Origin: Opitutus sp. | Lineage (GTDB): Bacteria > Verrucomicrobiota > Verrucomicrobiia > Opitutales > Opitutaceae | Assembly (NCBI GenBank): GCA_024707325.1 | Contig: JANPZY010000004.1 | Location: 744,001-808,000 of the forward strand | Length of the DNA: 64,000 nucleotides | Direction of reading: 5' to 3' | In this document: piece by piece, positions 18,243 to 28,601 of the stretch | How positions within the stretch are numbered: position 1 is the first letter of the stretch | Layout of the letters: every line of letters starts with the position of its first letter | The notes under the pieces: generated by a model | Database searches by the model: none | Told to the model about the DNA's origin: nothing | Seen by the model: the letters and a program-made list of their open reading frames with translations, nothing else | Program-made: the position numbers and the translations under genes

Positions 18243-18344
18243 GACCGAGGTCCGAGTCGAGCCGCACTTTGGTTCGACCCGGTCCGAACCTTGGCGCGAC
18301 CCGGGCCGCACTCGGGTTCGACTCGGTGCGGACCGTTGCGCACG
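18243..18344 (-). repeat. 22-bp repeat array 2 (about 4.5 units)
   Basis: Units appear in the orientation opposite to array 1: GTCCGAAC-CTTG-GCGCGAC-CCG, GGCCGCAC-TCGG-GTTCGAC-TCG, GTGCGGAC and relatives, in 22-bp steps. It fills almost all of the space between the antiporter stop and the stop of the convergent membrane-protein gene. No separate terminator is seen here, so the array is the only candidate structure for ending transcription from either side. Confidence 0.85.
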
Positions 18345-18353
18345 TGTGCCCGA

Positions 18354-19034
18354 TTAAAACTTGTTCCTCCGCAGGATTCGCCACGGGAAGAAATACACGG
18401 CATACACGACGACGTAGATCAGCATCGCCGGGAGTTTCAGTCCCATCGCAAGCGCGAAGAAGAAAATCAGCAGGTGCAGGCGAACGACGTTGCGGTAGGG
18501 AACGAACAACTCCCGCCCGCGCTCCTCGTGGAGTTTTTTCAACGTCTTCGCATCGGTCGCAGTTTTCGTCCGTTTCCTGAACAGATCCCGCTGCGCCACC
18601 AGCGCCAACGGCAGGAACCACGCGTTCTGTTTCATCACTTCCAGATAGAGCGTCGCACTCGGAATTCCGTTGCGTGGGCTCGTTCCTTCAACCGGGAAAA
18701 ATGACTGCAGGAAAATCGAGTGTCCCCAGTGGAAGCCACCGAAGTGCACGGTGAAGAAGGCGAGCAGGAAAGCTCCCCCGCCCCACGTGAGCAGCTTCGA
18801 CCGCTGTCCGGCCGTTTCGGCGTTCGCCGTCCACGCGCCGCGAAGAATCGTCACGACAATCGACACGTAACCGATCACCAAACTCGAAAGCCACAGACTC
18901 CACACGAGCGCCGAAGTGTTCCAACCCGACCACGCCGCACCGATGAGGCCCGCAACGAATGCCAGCAGATCCGGCCCTGCGGTGCGCCACGACGCACTTT
19001 CCGTCTGCGGTTCGAGGTCTGCCATTGGATTCAT
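18354..19034 (-). CDS. Multi-pass membrane protein (DUF6498-like)
   Basis: The 226-residue protein has about six hydrophobic segments (for example LLAFVAGLIGAAWSG, LWLSSLVIGYVSIVVTILRG in parts, FLLAFFTVHFGGF, LHLLIFFFALAMG, MLIYVVVYAVYFFPW) and resembles DUF6498 proteins of unknown function. The start is the ATG at 19034, which overlaps the stop of the upstream gene; the open frame further upstream is the shadow of that gene. The two genes form an operon. Confidence 0.75.
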   Translation of the reverse strand: MNPMADLEPQTESASWRTAGPDLLAFVAGLIGAAWSGWNTSALVWSLWLSSLVIGYVSIVVTILRGAWTANAETAGQRSKLLTWGGGAFLLAFFTVHFGGFHWGHSIFLQSFFPVEGTSPRNGIPSATLYLEVMKQNAWFLPLALVAQRDLFRKRTKTATDAKTLKKLHEERGRELFVPYRNVVRLHLLIFFFALAMGLKLPAMLIYVVVYAVYFFPWRILRRNKF

Positions 19035-19717
19035 CCTGCGCGTGAGTCCCGTCGTGCGGCTTTGATCGCGGCGCGTCGTTGTTTCGTTTTTTCTTTCGAC
19101 CGTTTTTCCACGGCGTCTCCGTTCCAATCCTTCGCGAGCGCGATCAGTTGCCACAGCGAAATCGCGAGAAACGCCGCACCGAGCGCGCCAAAGATCAACG
19201 CTGTCGCTTGCACGCCCGGCCGCAGCACCGCCTGCGCTGGATTCGCGGGGTTGACGAAGGCGCGCACGGCCGTGCCGGGAGAAAAGTGCTCCGCGATTTC
19301 GCGCTCCACCTCGTCGCGATTCGGCGAGGCGAGATTGCCGAAAGCGAGCGTGCTCGCGGTGTGTGCGCGGCCGTCGAAGCGATAGCGATACGTCGGCTCG
19401 ATGCGAAACGCCGGGTTGGAGCTGCGAATCTGGCTGACCTCGACGGTCCGCGCATGCTCGACGATCGCTTCGGTTTCCACCCAGTGCGTCGAACGCCAGC
19501 CGTGCACGACGTCGCTCGCCGATCCCACCAGCAGTCCGACGCCGCTCAAACCGAGTCCGCAAAACAACAGCGCGCCTGCCGTCGAAGCCTGATTCGCCCA
19601 ACGCGAACCACGCTTGGTCATCGTTCGCCACATCGATTCGGAAAGGAGAAACGCAACGAGGCCCGCCAACATCAGGAGCAACGCGGCGCCGAAACCAATC
19701 CCGTAGAGTGCGCTCAT
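19031..19717 (-). CDS. DUF3592 membrane protein
   Basis: The 228-residue protein begins with a membrane segment (MSALYGIGFGAALLLMLAGL) and has a second near GALLFCGLGLSGVGLLVG. An extracytoplasmic domain of DUF3592 type follows (ESNP-like IEPTYRYRFDGR, HFSPGTAVRAFVNPANPAQA with the typical N-P-x-x-P) and a last membrane segment. The C-terminus is strongly basic (KRSKEKTKQRRAAIKAARR). Function is unknown for the family. It overlaps the downstream membrane-protein gene by 4 bp. Confidence 0.8.
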   Translation of the reverse strand: MSALYGIGFGAALLLMLAGLVAFLLSESMWRTMTKRGSRWANQASTAGALLFCGLGLSGVGLLVGSASDVVHGWRSTHWVETEAIVEHARTVEVSQIRSSNPAFRIEPTYRYRFDGRAHTASTLAFGNLASPNRDEVEREIAEHFSPGTAVRAFVNPANPAQAVLRPGVQATALIFGALGAAFLAISLWQLIALAKDWNGDAVEKRSKEKTKQRRAAIKAARRDSRAG

Positions 19718-19883
19718 GATCGGCTCCGGAGATTCACCGGCGGAAAACGTGCTGCTGTTTTCCGCTGGGCGAAGTTGCGCCACACCTCTGCTTCGTTGGC
19801 CGCCGGTTGGTCAGGCGCATGTCGCCGCACGCTGAGAAGCCCGGGAGTGCTGTCAATGCAACTATCCCGAAGCAAGCGGGCGC

Positions 19884-19916
19884 AAAAAAGCCGGCCTCCG
19901 CGCGGAGACCGGCTTA
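19884..19916 (-). terminator. Terminator after the last glnK gene
   Basis: Read on the minus strand, a GC-rich stem (AAGCCGGTCTCCGCG with CGGAGGCCGGCTT, one mismatch) is followed by a run of six T. It ends the amtB-glnK transcripts. Confidence 0.88.
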
Positions 19917-19942
19917 AGATTAATACCAACCGAAAGGACGCG

Positions 19943-20483
<541 letters not shown>

Positions 20484-20503
20484 CAAGCTGACGAGCAACT
20501 TAG

Positions 20504-20860
<357 letters not shown>

Positions 20861-22246
20861 TTAGCTGACGTAGCCTTCTTCGCCGTGCTCGTTGATATCG
20901 AGACCCTGGCGCTCGACTTCTTCGGAGGGACGGAGACCGACGAGAGCCTTGACGAGATACGCGAGCACCGCGGTGGCGCCGATGGAGAGCACGAGCGTCA
21001 CGGCAATAGCCTTCAGCTGCTCGACGAGCAGGCCCGGGATCAACTCTTCGATGCCGGGATTGACCTCGGCCGTCGCGAGGACGCCGGTGAGGATCGCACC
21101 GAGCGTGCCGCCGACCGCGTGCACGCCGAAGGTGTCGAGGGCGTCGTCGTAGCCGAACTTCGCCTTCACCTTCGTCACAAAATAATACGGGATCGCGCCA
21201 CCGAGGACGCCGATGATGACTGCGCCCGTCGAGTCGACGAAGGCCGCGGCGGGCGTGATGACCACGAGGCCGCCCACGATACCGGAGCAGAAGCCGAGAA
21301 TCGAAGCGTGACCGCGGAAGATTTTTTCAATCATGCCCCACGTGAAACCGGCAATCGCCGCCGCGAGCGTGGTGGTCATGAACGCATTGGCGGCGATGCC
21401 ATCGGAGCCGCCTGCGGAGCCGGCGTTGAAGCCATACCAGCCGACCCAGAGCATCGAGGTGCCGACCATGCAGAGCACCATGTTGTGCGGAGCCATTTTT
21501 TCGCGGCCGAAACCGACGCGCGGACCGAGGATCAAGCAGAGCACGAGGGCCGACCAACCGGAGGACATGTGCACCACGGTGCCGCCCGCGAAATCGAGCG
21601 CCTTGATCGCGCCCGCCGCGCCGGCCATCAGGCCGCCGCCCCAGACCATGTGCGCGAGGGGGAAATACACGACGAACATCCACAGCGTGACGAACAGCAG
21701 CACCGCGGAAAACTTCATGCGCTCGGCGATCGCGCCGACGATGAGCGCGGGCGTGATGATCGCGAACGTGAGCTGGAAGATCGCGAACACGTTCTCCGAA
21801 ACCCACGGCAGCGTGCTCGGCTCGCTCGTCACACCGCGGAAGAACATGTAATCGAATCCGCCGATGAAGGCGTTGCCCGGCGCGAAGGCCAAACTGAAGC
21901 CCACCGCCCACCACAGGATCGTGACGAGGCCCGCGATCGCGAGGCACTGACCGAGGACCGACAGCACGTTCTTGCGGCGCACGAGGCCGCCGTAGAACAA
22001 CGCGAGACCGGGCAGCGTCATGAACAACACGAGCGCGGTGCTGATCATCAGCCAGGCATTGTGGCCGGGTCCGGGCACGCCCTTGAGACTGGCCTCGGGC
22101 GCGGCGTTGTTGATGTAGGCTTCAAGCGCGGCCAGACGTTCGTCGACGGTGGGCGCGGCTGTTTCCTGAGCGTGGGCAGACAAAGCAGCCAGCCAACAAA
22201 AGCCGGCTGCGATTAGGAGGCGTGGAAGGGTAAGCAGGCGGGTCAT
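20861..22246 (-). CDS. amtB: Ammonium transporter AmtB
   Basis: The 461-residue protein has a signal peptide (LTLPRLLIAAGFCWLAALSAHA, quoted in parts: LTLPRLLIAAG, FCWLAALSAHA) and eleven membrane segments of the Amt/Mep/Rh fold. Typical stretches are GLALFYGGLVRRKNVLS, the signature DFAGGTVVHMSSGWSALVL (split: DFAGGTVVH, MSSGWSALVL) and FGVHAVGGTLGAILTG with the second pore His. It conducts ammonium across the inner membrane and is gated by PII. It is flanked by three PII genes, and a sigma-54-type promoter match lies just upstream. Confidence 0.96.
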   Translation of the reverse strand: MTRLLTLPRLLIAAGFCWLAALSAHAQETAAPTVDERLAALEAYINNAAPEASLKGVPGPGHNAWLMISTALVLFMTLPGLALFYGGLVRRKNVLSVLGQCLAIAGLVTILWWAVGFSLAFAPGNAFIGGFDYMFFRGVTSEPSTLPWVSENVFAIFQLTFAIITPALIVGAIAERMKFSAVLLFVTLWMFVVYFPLAHMVWGGGLMAGAAGAIKALDFAGGTVVHMSSGWSALVLCLILGPRVGFGREKMAPHNMVLCMVGTSMLWVGWYGFNAGSAGGSDGIAANAFMTTTLAAAIAGFTWGMIEKIFRGHASILGFCSGIVGGLVVITPAAAFVDSTGAVIIGVLGGAIPYYFVTKVKAKFGYDDALDTFGVHAVGGTLGAILTGVLATAEVNPGIEELIPGLLVEQLKAIAVTLVLSIGATAVLAYLVKALVGLRPSEEVERQGLDINEHGEEGYVS

Positions 22247-22261
22247 AAGCGCACATTCATG

Positions 22262-22277
22262 AGCAACTCCGATGCCA
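22262..22277 (-). promoter_or_regulatory. Sigma-54-type -24/-12 promoter match upstream of amtB
   Basis: The minus strand reads TGGCAT-CGGAG-TTGCT, with GG and GC separated by the required 10 bp. This is an almost perfect match to the sigma-54 consensus in the expected nitrogen-control context. The -12 element is only about 17 bp before the assigned ATG, which would leave a very short leader. Experimental mapping would be decisive. Confidence 0.6.
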
Positions 22278-22327
22278 GCACCCCCTGCTATATGCGTCAT
22301 TAATCCAGCCGCTCTTTTTCACCCAAC

Positions 22328-22355
22328 AAAAAGGCCGGCTCGTGACGAGCCGGCC
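22328..22355 (-). terminator. Terminator between first glnK and amtB
   Basis: A perfect 10-bp stem (GGCCGGCTCG / CGAGCCGGCC, 3-base loop) is followed on the minus strand by five T. It suggests that the first glnK can be transcribed separately from amtB. Confidence 0.9.
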
Positions 22356-22381
22356 GAAAGTGGACCACTAACTCTCTACCC

Positions 22382-23018
<637 letters not shown>

Positions 23019-24806
23019 TTACTCCGGAATAACCGTCTGAATGTGCAGCTCTTTGAGCTGCTTCGCGGTCACCGGCGTCGGGCTCTGGGCCATGAGGTCC
23101 TGGCCCTTTTGCGTCTTCGGGAACGCAATCACGTCGCGAATGCTGGTCGTGCCGCAGAGCAGCGCGACCATGCGATCGAGACCGAACGCGATACCGCCAT
23201 GCGGCGGCGCGCCGTAAGTGAACGCCTTCAGCATGTAGCCGAAACGGCTCTCCACGACGTCCTGCGGAATCTTCAGCACGTCCTCGAAAACTTTCTTCTG
23301 CAGCGCGGGCTGGTGAATACGGATCGAACCGCCACCGAGCTCCATGCCGTTCAACACGACATCATAGTGCTGGCCGCGCACCTTCTTCGGATCGCTGTCG
23401 AGCAGCGCGGCATCCTCCGGCACCGGCGCGGTGAACGGATGGTGCGTCGCCACGTAGCGGTTTTCCGCCTCGTCGTAGGACATGAGCGGAAAATCGACCA
23501 CCCAGAGAAACTTCCAGTCGTCGGGACGGATCGTGAGCTTGCCGCGTTTCTGCAGCAGCGCCGCGGACTCGAGACGGATGCGACCGAGGATCGCGCAGGC
23601 CTTTTCCCACGTCGCCGCGGCGAAGAACACCATGTCGCCTTCCTCGATCCCGAGTTTTTGCGTGAGCTCCGCCTTTTCGGCGTCGGAGAAGAATTTCACG
23701 ATCGGCGATTTCCACTCGCCGCCCTCGACCTTGATGAAGGCGAGACCTTTTGCGCCGAGCGATTTCGCGACCTCTTCGAGATTCTTGATTTCGCCCTGCG
23801 TGAGGTCGGCGAGTCCTTTCGCGTTGAGCGCCTTGATCGAGCCACCGCTCGCGGCGGTCGATTGGAAGACCTTGAAGCTCGAGTTCGTGAACGTCGACGT
23901 GAGGTCCACCAGCTCGAGGCCGAAACGCACGTCAGGCTTGTCCACGCCGTAGCGGTTCATCGCCTCGATAAACGGCATGCGCGGGAACGGTGTCGGGAGA
24001 TCCACGTCGAGCACGTCCTTCCAGACCTTCTTCAACATGCCCTCGAAGAGCGCGTAGATGCCTTCGCGATCGATGAACGAGGCTTCGACGTCCACCTGCG
24101 TGAATTCCATCTGGCGATCGGCGCGGAGATCTTCGTCGCGGAAGCAGCGAGCGATCTGGAAATACCGCTCCACACCCGCGACCATGAGGATCTGTTTGAA
24201 CTGCTGCGGCGATTGCGAGAGCGCGTAGAACTGGCCCGCGTGAATGCGCGACGGCACGAGATACTCGCGCGCGCCTTCGGGCGTGCTCTTGAAGAGTGCC
24301 GGCGTCTCCACCTCGATGAACTCCTGCGAGTCGAAGTAATCGCGGATCGCCTTCGCGGCCTTGTGACGCACCTGAAGATTTTTGCGCATCTTCGGGCGGC
24401 GCAGGTCGAGATAGCGATACGTGAGACGCAGGTCTTCGTTGACCTTGTCACCACCGGCGTCGTCGAGCGGGAACGGCGGCGTGTCGGAGATGTTGTGCAC
24501 CACGAGCTCGGTCGCGTTGACCTCGATCTCGCCGGTCGGCAGCGCCGAGTTCGTCGTGCCCGCCGGACGCGTGACGACCTTGCCCGCGATCTCGATGACG
24601 GACTCCACCTTCAGCTGCGCCGCGCGACTGCCGAGCTCCGCATTATCCTGCGGATCGAACTTCACCTGCGTGATGCCTTTGCGGTCGCGCAGATCGATGA
24701 AGATGATGCCGCCGTGGTCGCGGATGGAATCGACCCAGCCGATGAGCGAAACAGTTTCGCCGAGGTTGGCCGTCGTAAGCTGGGCACAGTGATGGGTGCG
24801 CTTCAT
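23019..24806 (-). CDS. aspS: Aspartyl-tRNA synthetase
   Basis: The 595-residue bacterial-type AspRS begins MKRTHHCAQL at 24806; a longer frame upstream lacks conserved sequence. It has an OB-fold anticodon domain (LIGWVDSIRDHGGIIFIDLRD, in parts: LIGWVDSIRDHGG, IIFIDLRD), class II motifs (FIEVETPALFKSTPEGAREY split at KST, CFRDEDLRADRQMEFTQVD split at RAD) and the bacterial GAD insertion. The end is GIAFGLDRMVALLCG. It charges tRNA-Asp, and in genomes lacking AsnRS also tRNA-Asn; which applies here cannot be told. Confidence 0.95.
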   Translation of the reverse strand: MKRTHHCAQLTTANLGETVSLIGWVDSIRDHGGIIFIDLRDRKGITQVKFDPQDNAELGSRAAQLKVESVIEIAGKVVTRPAGTTNSALPTGEIEVNATELVVHNISDTPPFPLDDAGGDKVNEDLRLTYRYLDLRRPKMRKNLQVRHKAAKAIRDYFDSQEFIEVETPALFKSTPEGAREYLVPSRIHAGQFYALSQSPQQFKQILMVAGVERYFQIARCFRDEDLRADRQMEFTQVDVEASFIDREGIYALFEGMLKKVWKDVLDVDLPTPFPRMPFIEAMNRYGVDKPDVRFGLELVDLTSTFTNSSFKVFQSTAASGGSIKALNAKGLADLTQGEIKNLEEVAKSLGAKGLAFIKVEGGEWKSPIVKFFSDAEKAELTQKLGIEEGDMVFFAAATWEKACAILGRIRLESAALLQKRGKLTIRPDDWKFLWVVDFPLMSYDEAENRYVATHHPFTAPVPEDAALLDSDPKKVRGQHYDVVLNGMELGGGSIRIHQPALQKKVFEDVLKIPQDVVESRFGYMLKAFTYGAPPHGGIAFGLDRMVALLCGTTSIRDVIAFPKTQKGQDLMAQSPTPVTAKQLKELHIQTVIPE

Positions 24807-24970
24807 GAGAAAGGGCGTAAGGAGTTGGCGAGCTAAACGGACCGCCGCACCCCGCCGCAACTGGAAAGTATGTCTGCGCTCCGCCATGCCCCGATCGCGC
24901 GCGCCATCAATTCTCCCCGCACAAACGAATTGCCGACCTCGCGGAGCCTCGTCATCTCCGTTCCGCCCAC

Positions 24971-26109
24971 ATGAATCTTTCCCGCGCGCATTGGCACTGG
25001 CCCCTTGCCTGGGGCGCGCTCGCCCTCACCTACTTTCTCACCGGTCGCCTTTGCATCGCGATCTCCGCGCTCACCGGCAACGTCTCCTGGGTTCTCTTCA
25101 TCCCCGCGGGACTTTCGCTCATCGCCTCGCTGTTCTGGGGCGCGCGCGTGGCGCCGGCGGTTTTCATCGGCGAGTTCGCCATCGGTCTCTCCACCGGCAT
25201 TTCGTTTCCCGGTTCGCTCATCATGGGCGCCGGTAACGCGCTCGAGTCCGCCATCGCGGGTTGGTGGTTTCGCGATCTGCCCAAGCGCCGCATCGAGATC
25301 GACCGGCTCTCCGATGTCGTGCAACTGATCCTCGCTTCGCTGCTGGTGCTGCAGCCGATCAGCACGACCTTCGGCATGACCGCGCTCACGATCACCGGCG
25401 GCCTCCCTCCCGACCAACTCTGGGCCAGCGCGAGCGCGTGGTATGCGGCCAACATCTTCGCGCAATTTCTCACCGCGCCCGTCGCCCTGGTTTGGGCGCG
25501 CTGGCCGAAACCGGCCGTCGAACGCTCGGGTGAACTGATCGCGCTCACCGTGCTCACGTTGCTCGTGGGCGCGCTCGGTCCGGGTCGCTGGGCGATTGCC
25601 GGCCTGCCGCTGCCCGTGGCGCTCATCTGCACGTTTCCGCTGCTGGTTTGGGCTTCCGTGCGCTTTGTGCCGACGGTCGCGGTGACGCTCGGCAGCGTGC
25701 TCGGACTTTTGCGTTCGACGCCGTGCTCTCCGGCGGCGGTCCGCTCCGCGATGCGCCCGTCGGCGATCAGATGCTCTATCTCAATGTGTTCATGGGCGTG
25801 TGCCTCGCGACCGCGCTTTTCCTCGCGTCCGCCATGGGCCAGGAGCGCCGTGCCGAAACCGAACAAGCCCGCCTCATCACGGAACTCCAGGAAGCCGCCA
25901 AACAGGTGAAACGCCTCGAGGAATTCGTGACCTTCTGCGCGTGGACCGGCCGCGTGCGCTGGCAGGATCGCTGGGTGTCGGTGGAGACATTTCTGCAGCA
26001 ACGCTACGGCGTGAACATCAGCCACGGCATCTCCGATGAAGCCGTCGCGATGCTGCTGAAAGACATGCCGCCCTCACCCCAATCCGGCGAAAAGCCGACG
26101 CAATCGTAA
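24971..26109 (+). pseudogene. MASE1-like membrane sensor with short coiled-coil end, one frameshift
   Basis: Residues 1-245 form eight or so membrane helices of MASE1 type (for example TYFLTGRLCIAISALTG, WVLFIPAGLSLIASLFWG, AGNALESAIAGWWFR). At TTTT 25707-25710 one missing T ends the natural frame. With it restored the protein continues FAFDAVLSGGGPLRD, one more helix and a coiled coil (QARLITELQEAAKQVKRLEE), to a TAA at 26107-26109. About 380 residues result, with no kinase, GGDEF or EAL domain. The last 40 residues (FVTFCAWTGRVRWQDRW) are a short unknown tail. Confidence 0.72.
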
Positions 26110-26110
26110 C

Positions 26111-26306
26111 CGACGCGCACCAAAGTCCGCACCGAGTCGGGACCGAGTGCGGTCCCTGTCGCGCCACAGCCCGGACCAACTCGAGCCAAGGTGCGAACCA
26201 CGTCGAGCCAAGGTGCGGACACGGTCGAGCCAAGGTGCGGCATGAGTCGGGACAAGGTGCGCACCAAGTCGGGATGACGTGCGGACATCGTCGCCATTCC
26301 GGTCCG
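26111..26306 (+). repeat. 22-bp repeat array 3 (about 8.5 units)
   Basis: Units begin at 26125, 26147, 26169, 26191, 26213, 26235, 26257 and 26279, strictly 22 bp apart, with a half unit before them. The orientation is that of array 1. The spacer GCCAAG before GTGCG is almost constant in four successive units (26187-26240). The array starts 2 bp after a stop codon and runs up to the terminator of the convergent gene. Confidence 0.9.
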
Positions 26307-26340
26307 CAAAAAAGCCGCGACGTTTTTTCGCCGCGGCTTG
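26307..26340 (-). terminator. Terminator of the gpmI operon
   Basis: The arms AAGCCGCG and CGCGGCTT enclose a 12-base loop. On the minus strand they are followed by six T. It lies 24 bp after the small gene downstream of gpmI. Confidence 0.85.
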
Positions 26341-26363
26341 AGAAGACAGAACTGAAAACGCGT

Positions 26364-26537
26364 TCAGCCGATTTGCTCGGCGAGCTCGAGCAGGTGTTGC
26401 GCGAGTTCACGAGCGTCCGCGGCGCTGAGCGTCACGGGATCGTCGAACGTCGACACCGCTTTCACGCGGATCACACCGTCGTTCTGATCAAGTTCGACCG
26501 TGAGATCGCCGTCGGCGGCGGAATACGAAGCGTTCAT
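26364..26537 (-). CDS. Small acidic protein downstream of gpmI
   Basis: The 57-residue protein begins MNASYSAADGDLTVELDQND and ends ADARELAQHLLELAEQIG. It is acidic, with a predicted beta-hairpin followed by one amphipathic helix. It starts 26 bp after the gpmI stop and is followed by a terminator, so it is the last gene of that operon. I do not recognise the family. Confidence 0.7.
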   Translation of the reverse strand: MNASYSAADGDLTVELDQNDGVIRVKAVSTFDDPVTLSAADARELAQHLLELAEQIG

Positions 26538-26563
26538 GGGAATGTGTGGGAGTGAAAACGCGC

Positions 26564-28147
26564 TCAGCCGAGCACGAGGCTTTCGCCGGTCATCTCGGCG
26601 GGCTTCGGCAGGCCCATCAGGTGCAGCACGGTGGGCGCGATATCCGCGAGCCGGCCGCCGGTGCGCATCTGGGTTTTGCCGGCGGCGAAATCTTTGCCGA
26701 CGACGAACACCTCGACGAGGTTGAGCGTGTGCGCGGTGTGCGGGCCGTTGACGTCGGGATCCCACATCTGTTCGGCGTTGCCGTGGTCGGCGCAAACGAC
26801 CGCTTTGCCGCCCATCTGCTCGATCGCGGCGAGAAGTTCGCCGACGCCCCGGTCGGTGGCTTCGACGGCCTTGATGGTCGCGGGCAGCGAACCGGTGTGG
26901 CCGACCATGTCGGGATTGGCGTAGTTGACGACGACGAGGCCGTATTTGCCGGAGAGGATCGCTTCCTTGGCAAACTTCGTAACCTCGGAGGCGGACATCT
27001 CGGGCTGGAGGTCGTAGGTCGCAACCTTCGGGCTCGAGGGGCACGCGCGCTCTTCACCGGGGAACGGATCCTTGCGGTAGTTATTAAAGAAGAAGGTGAC
27101 GTGCGGGTTCTTCTCGGTCTCCGCGCAGCGGAACTGCGCGATGCCGGCGTTGGCGACGACTTCGCCGAGAATGTTTTTCAGCTTCTCGGGCTTGGGCGAG
27201 ACGACGTTCACCGGCAGGCCGGATTCGTATTCGGTCATCGTCGCGTAGTAGAGGTCGAGCTTCGCGCCGCGATCGAAGCCGGCGAAATCATCGAGGACGA
27301 AAGCCTTCGTGATCTCGCGCGGACGGTCGCCGCGGTAGTTGTAGAAGAGCACGGCGTCGCCGTCGGCGATCGTGGCGACGGGCTTGCTGTCCGCGCCGAG
27401 AATCCAGGTGGCGGGCACGAACTCGTCGCCCTGCTGCGTCTCGGTCAGAGGTTTGTCGTAGTAATTCTGCACGGCTTGTGCAGCGCTCGTGGCCGTGGCG
27501 ACGGCGGCGCGGCCGGTGAGCATGTCGTAGGCTTTTTGAACGCGCTCCCAGCGGTTGTCGCGATCCATGGCCCAGAAGCGGCCGCACACGGTGGCGATCT
27601 GGCCGACGCCGATGGCGGCGCATTGTTCTTCGACTTGCTTCACGTAGCCGAGGCCGCTGGTGGGCGGCGTGTCGCGGCCGTCGGTGAAGGCGTGGATGAA
27701 GACCTGCGTGACGCCGTCTTCCTTGGCCTGGCGGAGAATGCCGTAGAGGTGATCGAGCATGCCGTGCACGCCGGCGTCGCTCACGATGCCCATAAGATGG
27801 AGACGGGAGCCGCGGGTCTTCACGCGCTCGACGCACGCGCGCCACACGGGATTGGTGGCGAGGCGTTTTTCGGAGAAGAGCTTGTTCAGGCGCACGAGCT
27901 CCTGGTCCACGATGCGGCCGGCGCCGATGTTTTCGTGACCGACTTCGGAGTTGCCCATCACGCCATGAGGCAGACCAACGTCGAGGCCGCTGGCGGCGAC
28001 GAGCGCGAACGGATAGCGGGCGTGAAGCGCATCGTCGGTGGGCTTCTTCGCGAGTTGGACCGCATTGAAGGTGTTTTGGTCGGAATGGGGATTTTTGCCC
28101 CAACCGTCACGGATAACGAGGAGGACCGGAGGACGCGTCGTGCTCAT
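26564..28147 (-). CDS. gpmI: Cofactor-independent phosphoglycerate mutase
   Basis: This 527-residue glycolytic enzyme interconverts 3- and 2-phosphoglycerate using two Mn ions. It has the N-terminal metal motif LLVIRDGWG, the phospho-Ser loop VMGNSEVGHENIGAGR, and the C-terminal metal ligands in VVNYANPDMVGHTG and CADHGNAEQM. The start at 28147 (MSTTRPPVLLVIRDG) fits the family; upstream residues are not conserved. The length is normal. Confidence 0.95.
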   Translation of the reverse strand: MSTTRPPVLLVIRDGWGKNPHSDQNTFNAVQLAKKPTDDALHARYPFALVAASGLDVGLPHGVMGNSEVGHENIGAGRIVDQELVRLNKLFSEKRLATNPVWRACVERVKTRGSRLHLMGIVSDAGVHGMLDHLYGILRQAKEDGVTQVFIHAFTDGRDTPPTSGLGYVKQVEEQCAAIGVGQIATVCGRFWAMDRDNRWERVQKAYDMLTGRAAVATATSAAQAVQNYYDKPLTETQQGDEFVPATWILGADSKPVATIADGDAVLFYNYRGDRPREITKAFVLDDFAGFDRGAKLDLYYATMTEYESGLPVNVVSPKPEKLKNILGEVVANAGIAQFRCAETEKNPHVTFFFNNYRKDPFPGEERACPSSPKVATYDLQPEMSASEVTKFAKEAILSGKYGLVVVNYANPDMVGHTGSLPATIKAVEATDRGVGELLAAIEQMGGKAVVCADHGNAEQMWDPDVNGPHTAHTLNLVEVFVVGKDFAAGKTQMRTGGRLADIAPTVLHLMGLPKPAEMTGESLVLG

Positions 28148-28283
28148 GAGTAAAGCCTCTAGGGATGACGGGAGATGGCGACGGGTAAAAGAAAAACCTC
28201 TGCGCACCTTTGCGCCACCCGCAGATCAAAAAATGCGCGATCCTGTCGAAGTTGGCAGTGCCGCTGCTAAAACAAGAGTCCCA

Positions 28284-28601
28284 ATGACGCTCATCATCCG
28301 AGATCAATTGGTGAACCCGCCGACGTGGTTCTCGTCGTTTCGGGATCTGACGCTGTATTGCAACGTGTTCCTGAAGGATGACGTGGTGATCGAGTCCGAC
28401 GATCCCGATCCCTACGTGAAATGGATCCGGCCGCGCGGCGGGATGGATTTTGTGGAGGATTTCGTGCGCCCCGGCAGCGAGGACGGCGTGCACCTCGACG
28501 TGGAGCCCAATTTCCCGCGCACGGTCATCACGGACCGCATCGCGCCGGAAAACATTCACCAACTGATCCGGCGGATTCAGTTCTGCCGCGGATTGACCTG
28601 A
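28284..28601 (+). CDS. Hypothetical 105-residue protein
   Basis: The protein begins MTLIIRDQLVNPPTWFSSFR and contains YVKWIRPRGGMDFVEDFVRP and HQLIRRIQFCRGLT. It looks like a compact alpha/beta domain but no family is recognised. It is divergent from gpmI, with a shared 136-bp promoter region, and its last 25 bp overlap the end of the convergent multi-PAS kinase gene. Confidence 0.6.
   Translation: MTLIIRDQLVNPPTWFSSFRDLTLYCNVFLKDDVVIESDDPDPYVKWIRPRGGMDFVEDFVRPGSEDGVHLDVEPNFPRTVITDRIAPENIHQLIRRIQFCRGLT

Noticed and set aside
18290-18345. tRNA gene suggested by GGTTCGACTCG (T-arm-like)
   Set aside because: The motif belongs to the 22-bp repeat units and recurs in them; no acceptor, D or anticodon arm can be formed around it.
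22263-22277. amtB start further upstream at codon 22300
   Set aside because: That start would place the sigma-54-type promoter inside the gene and adds residues before a complete signal peptide.
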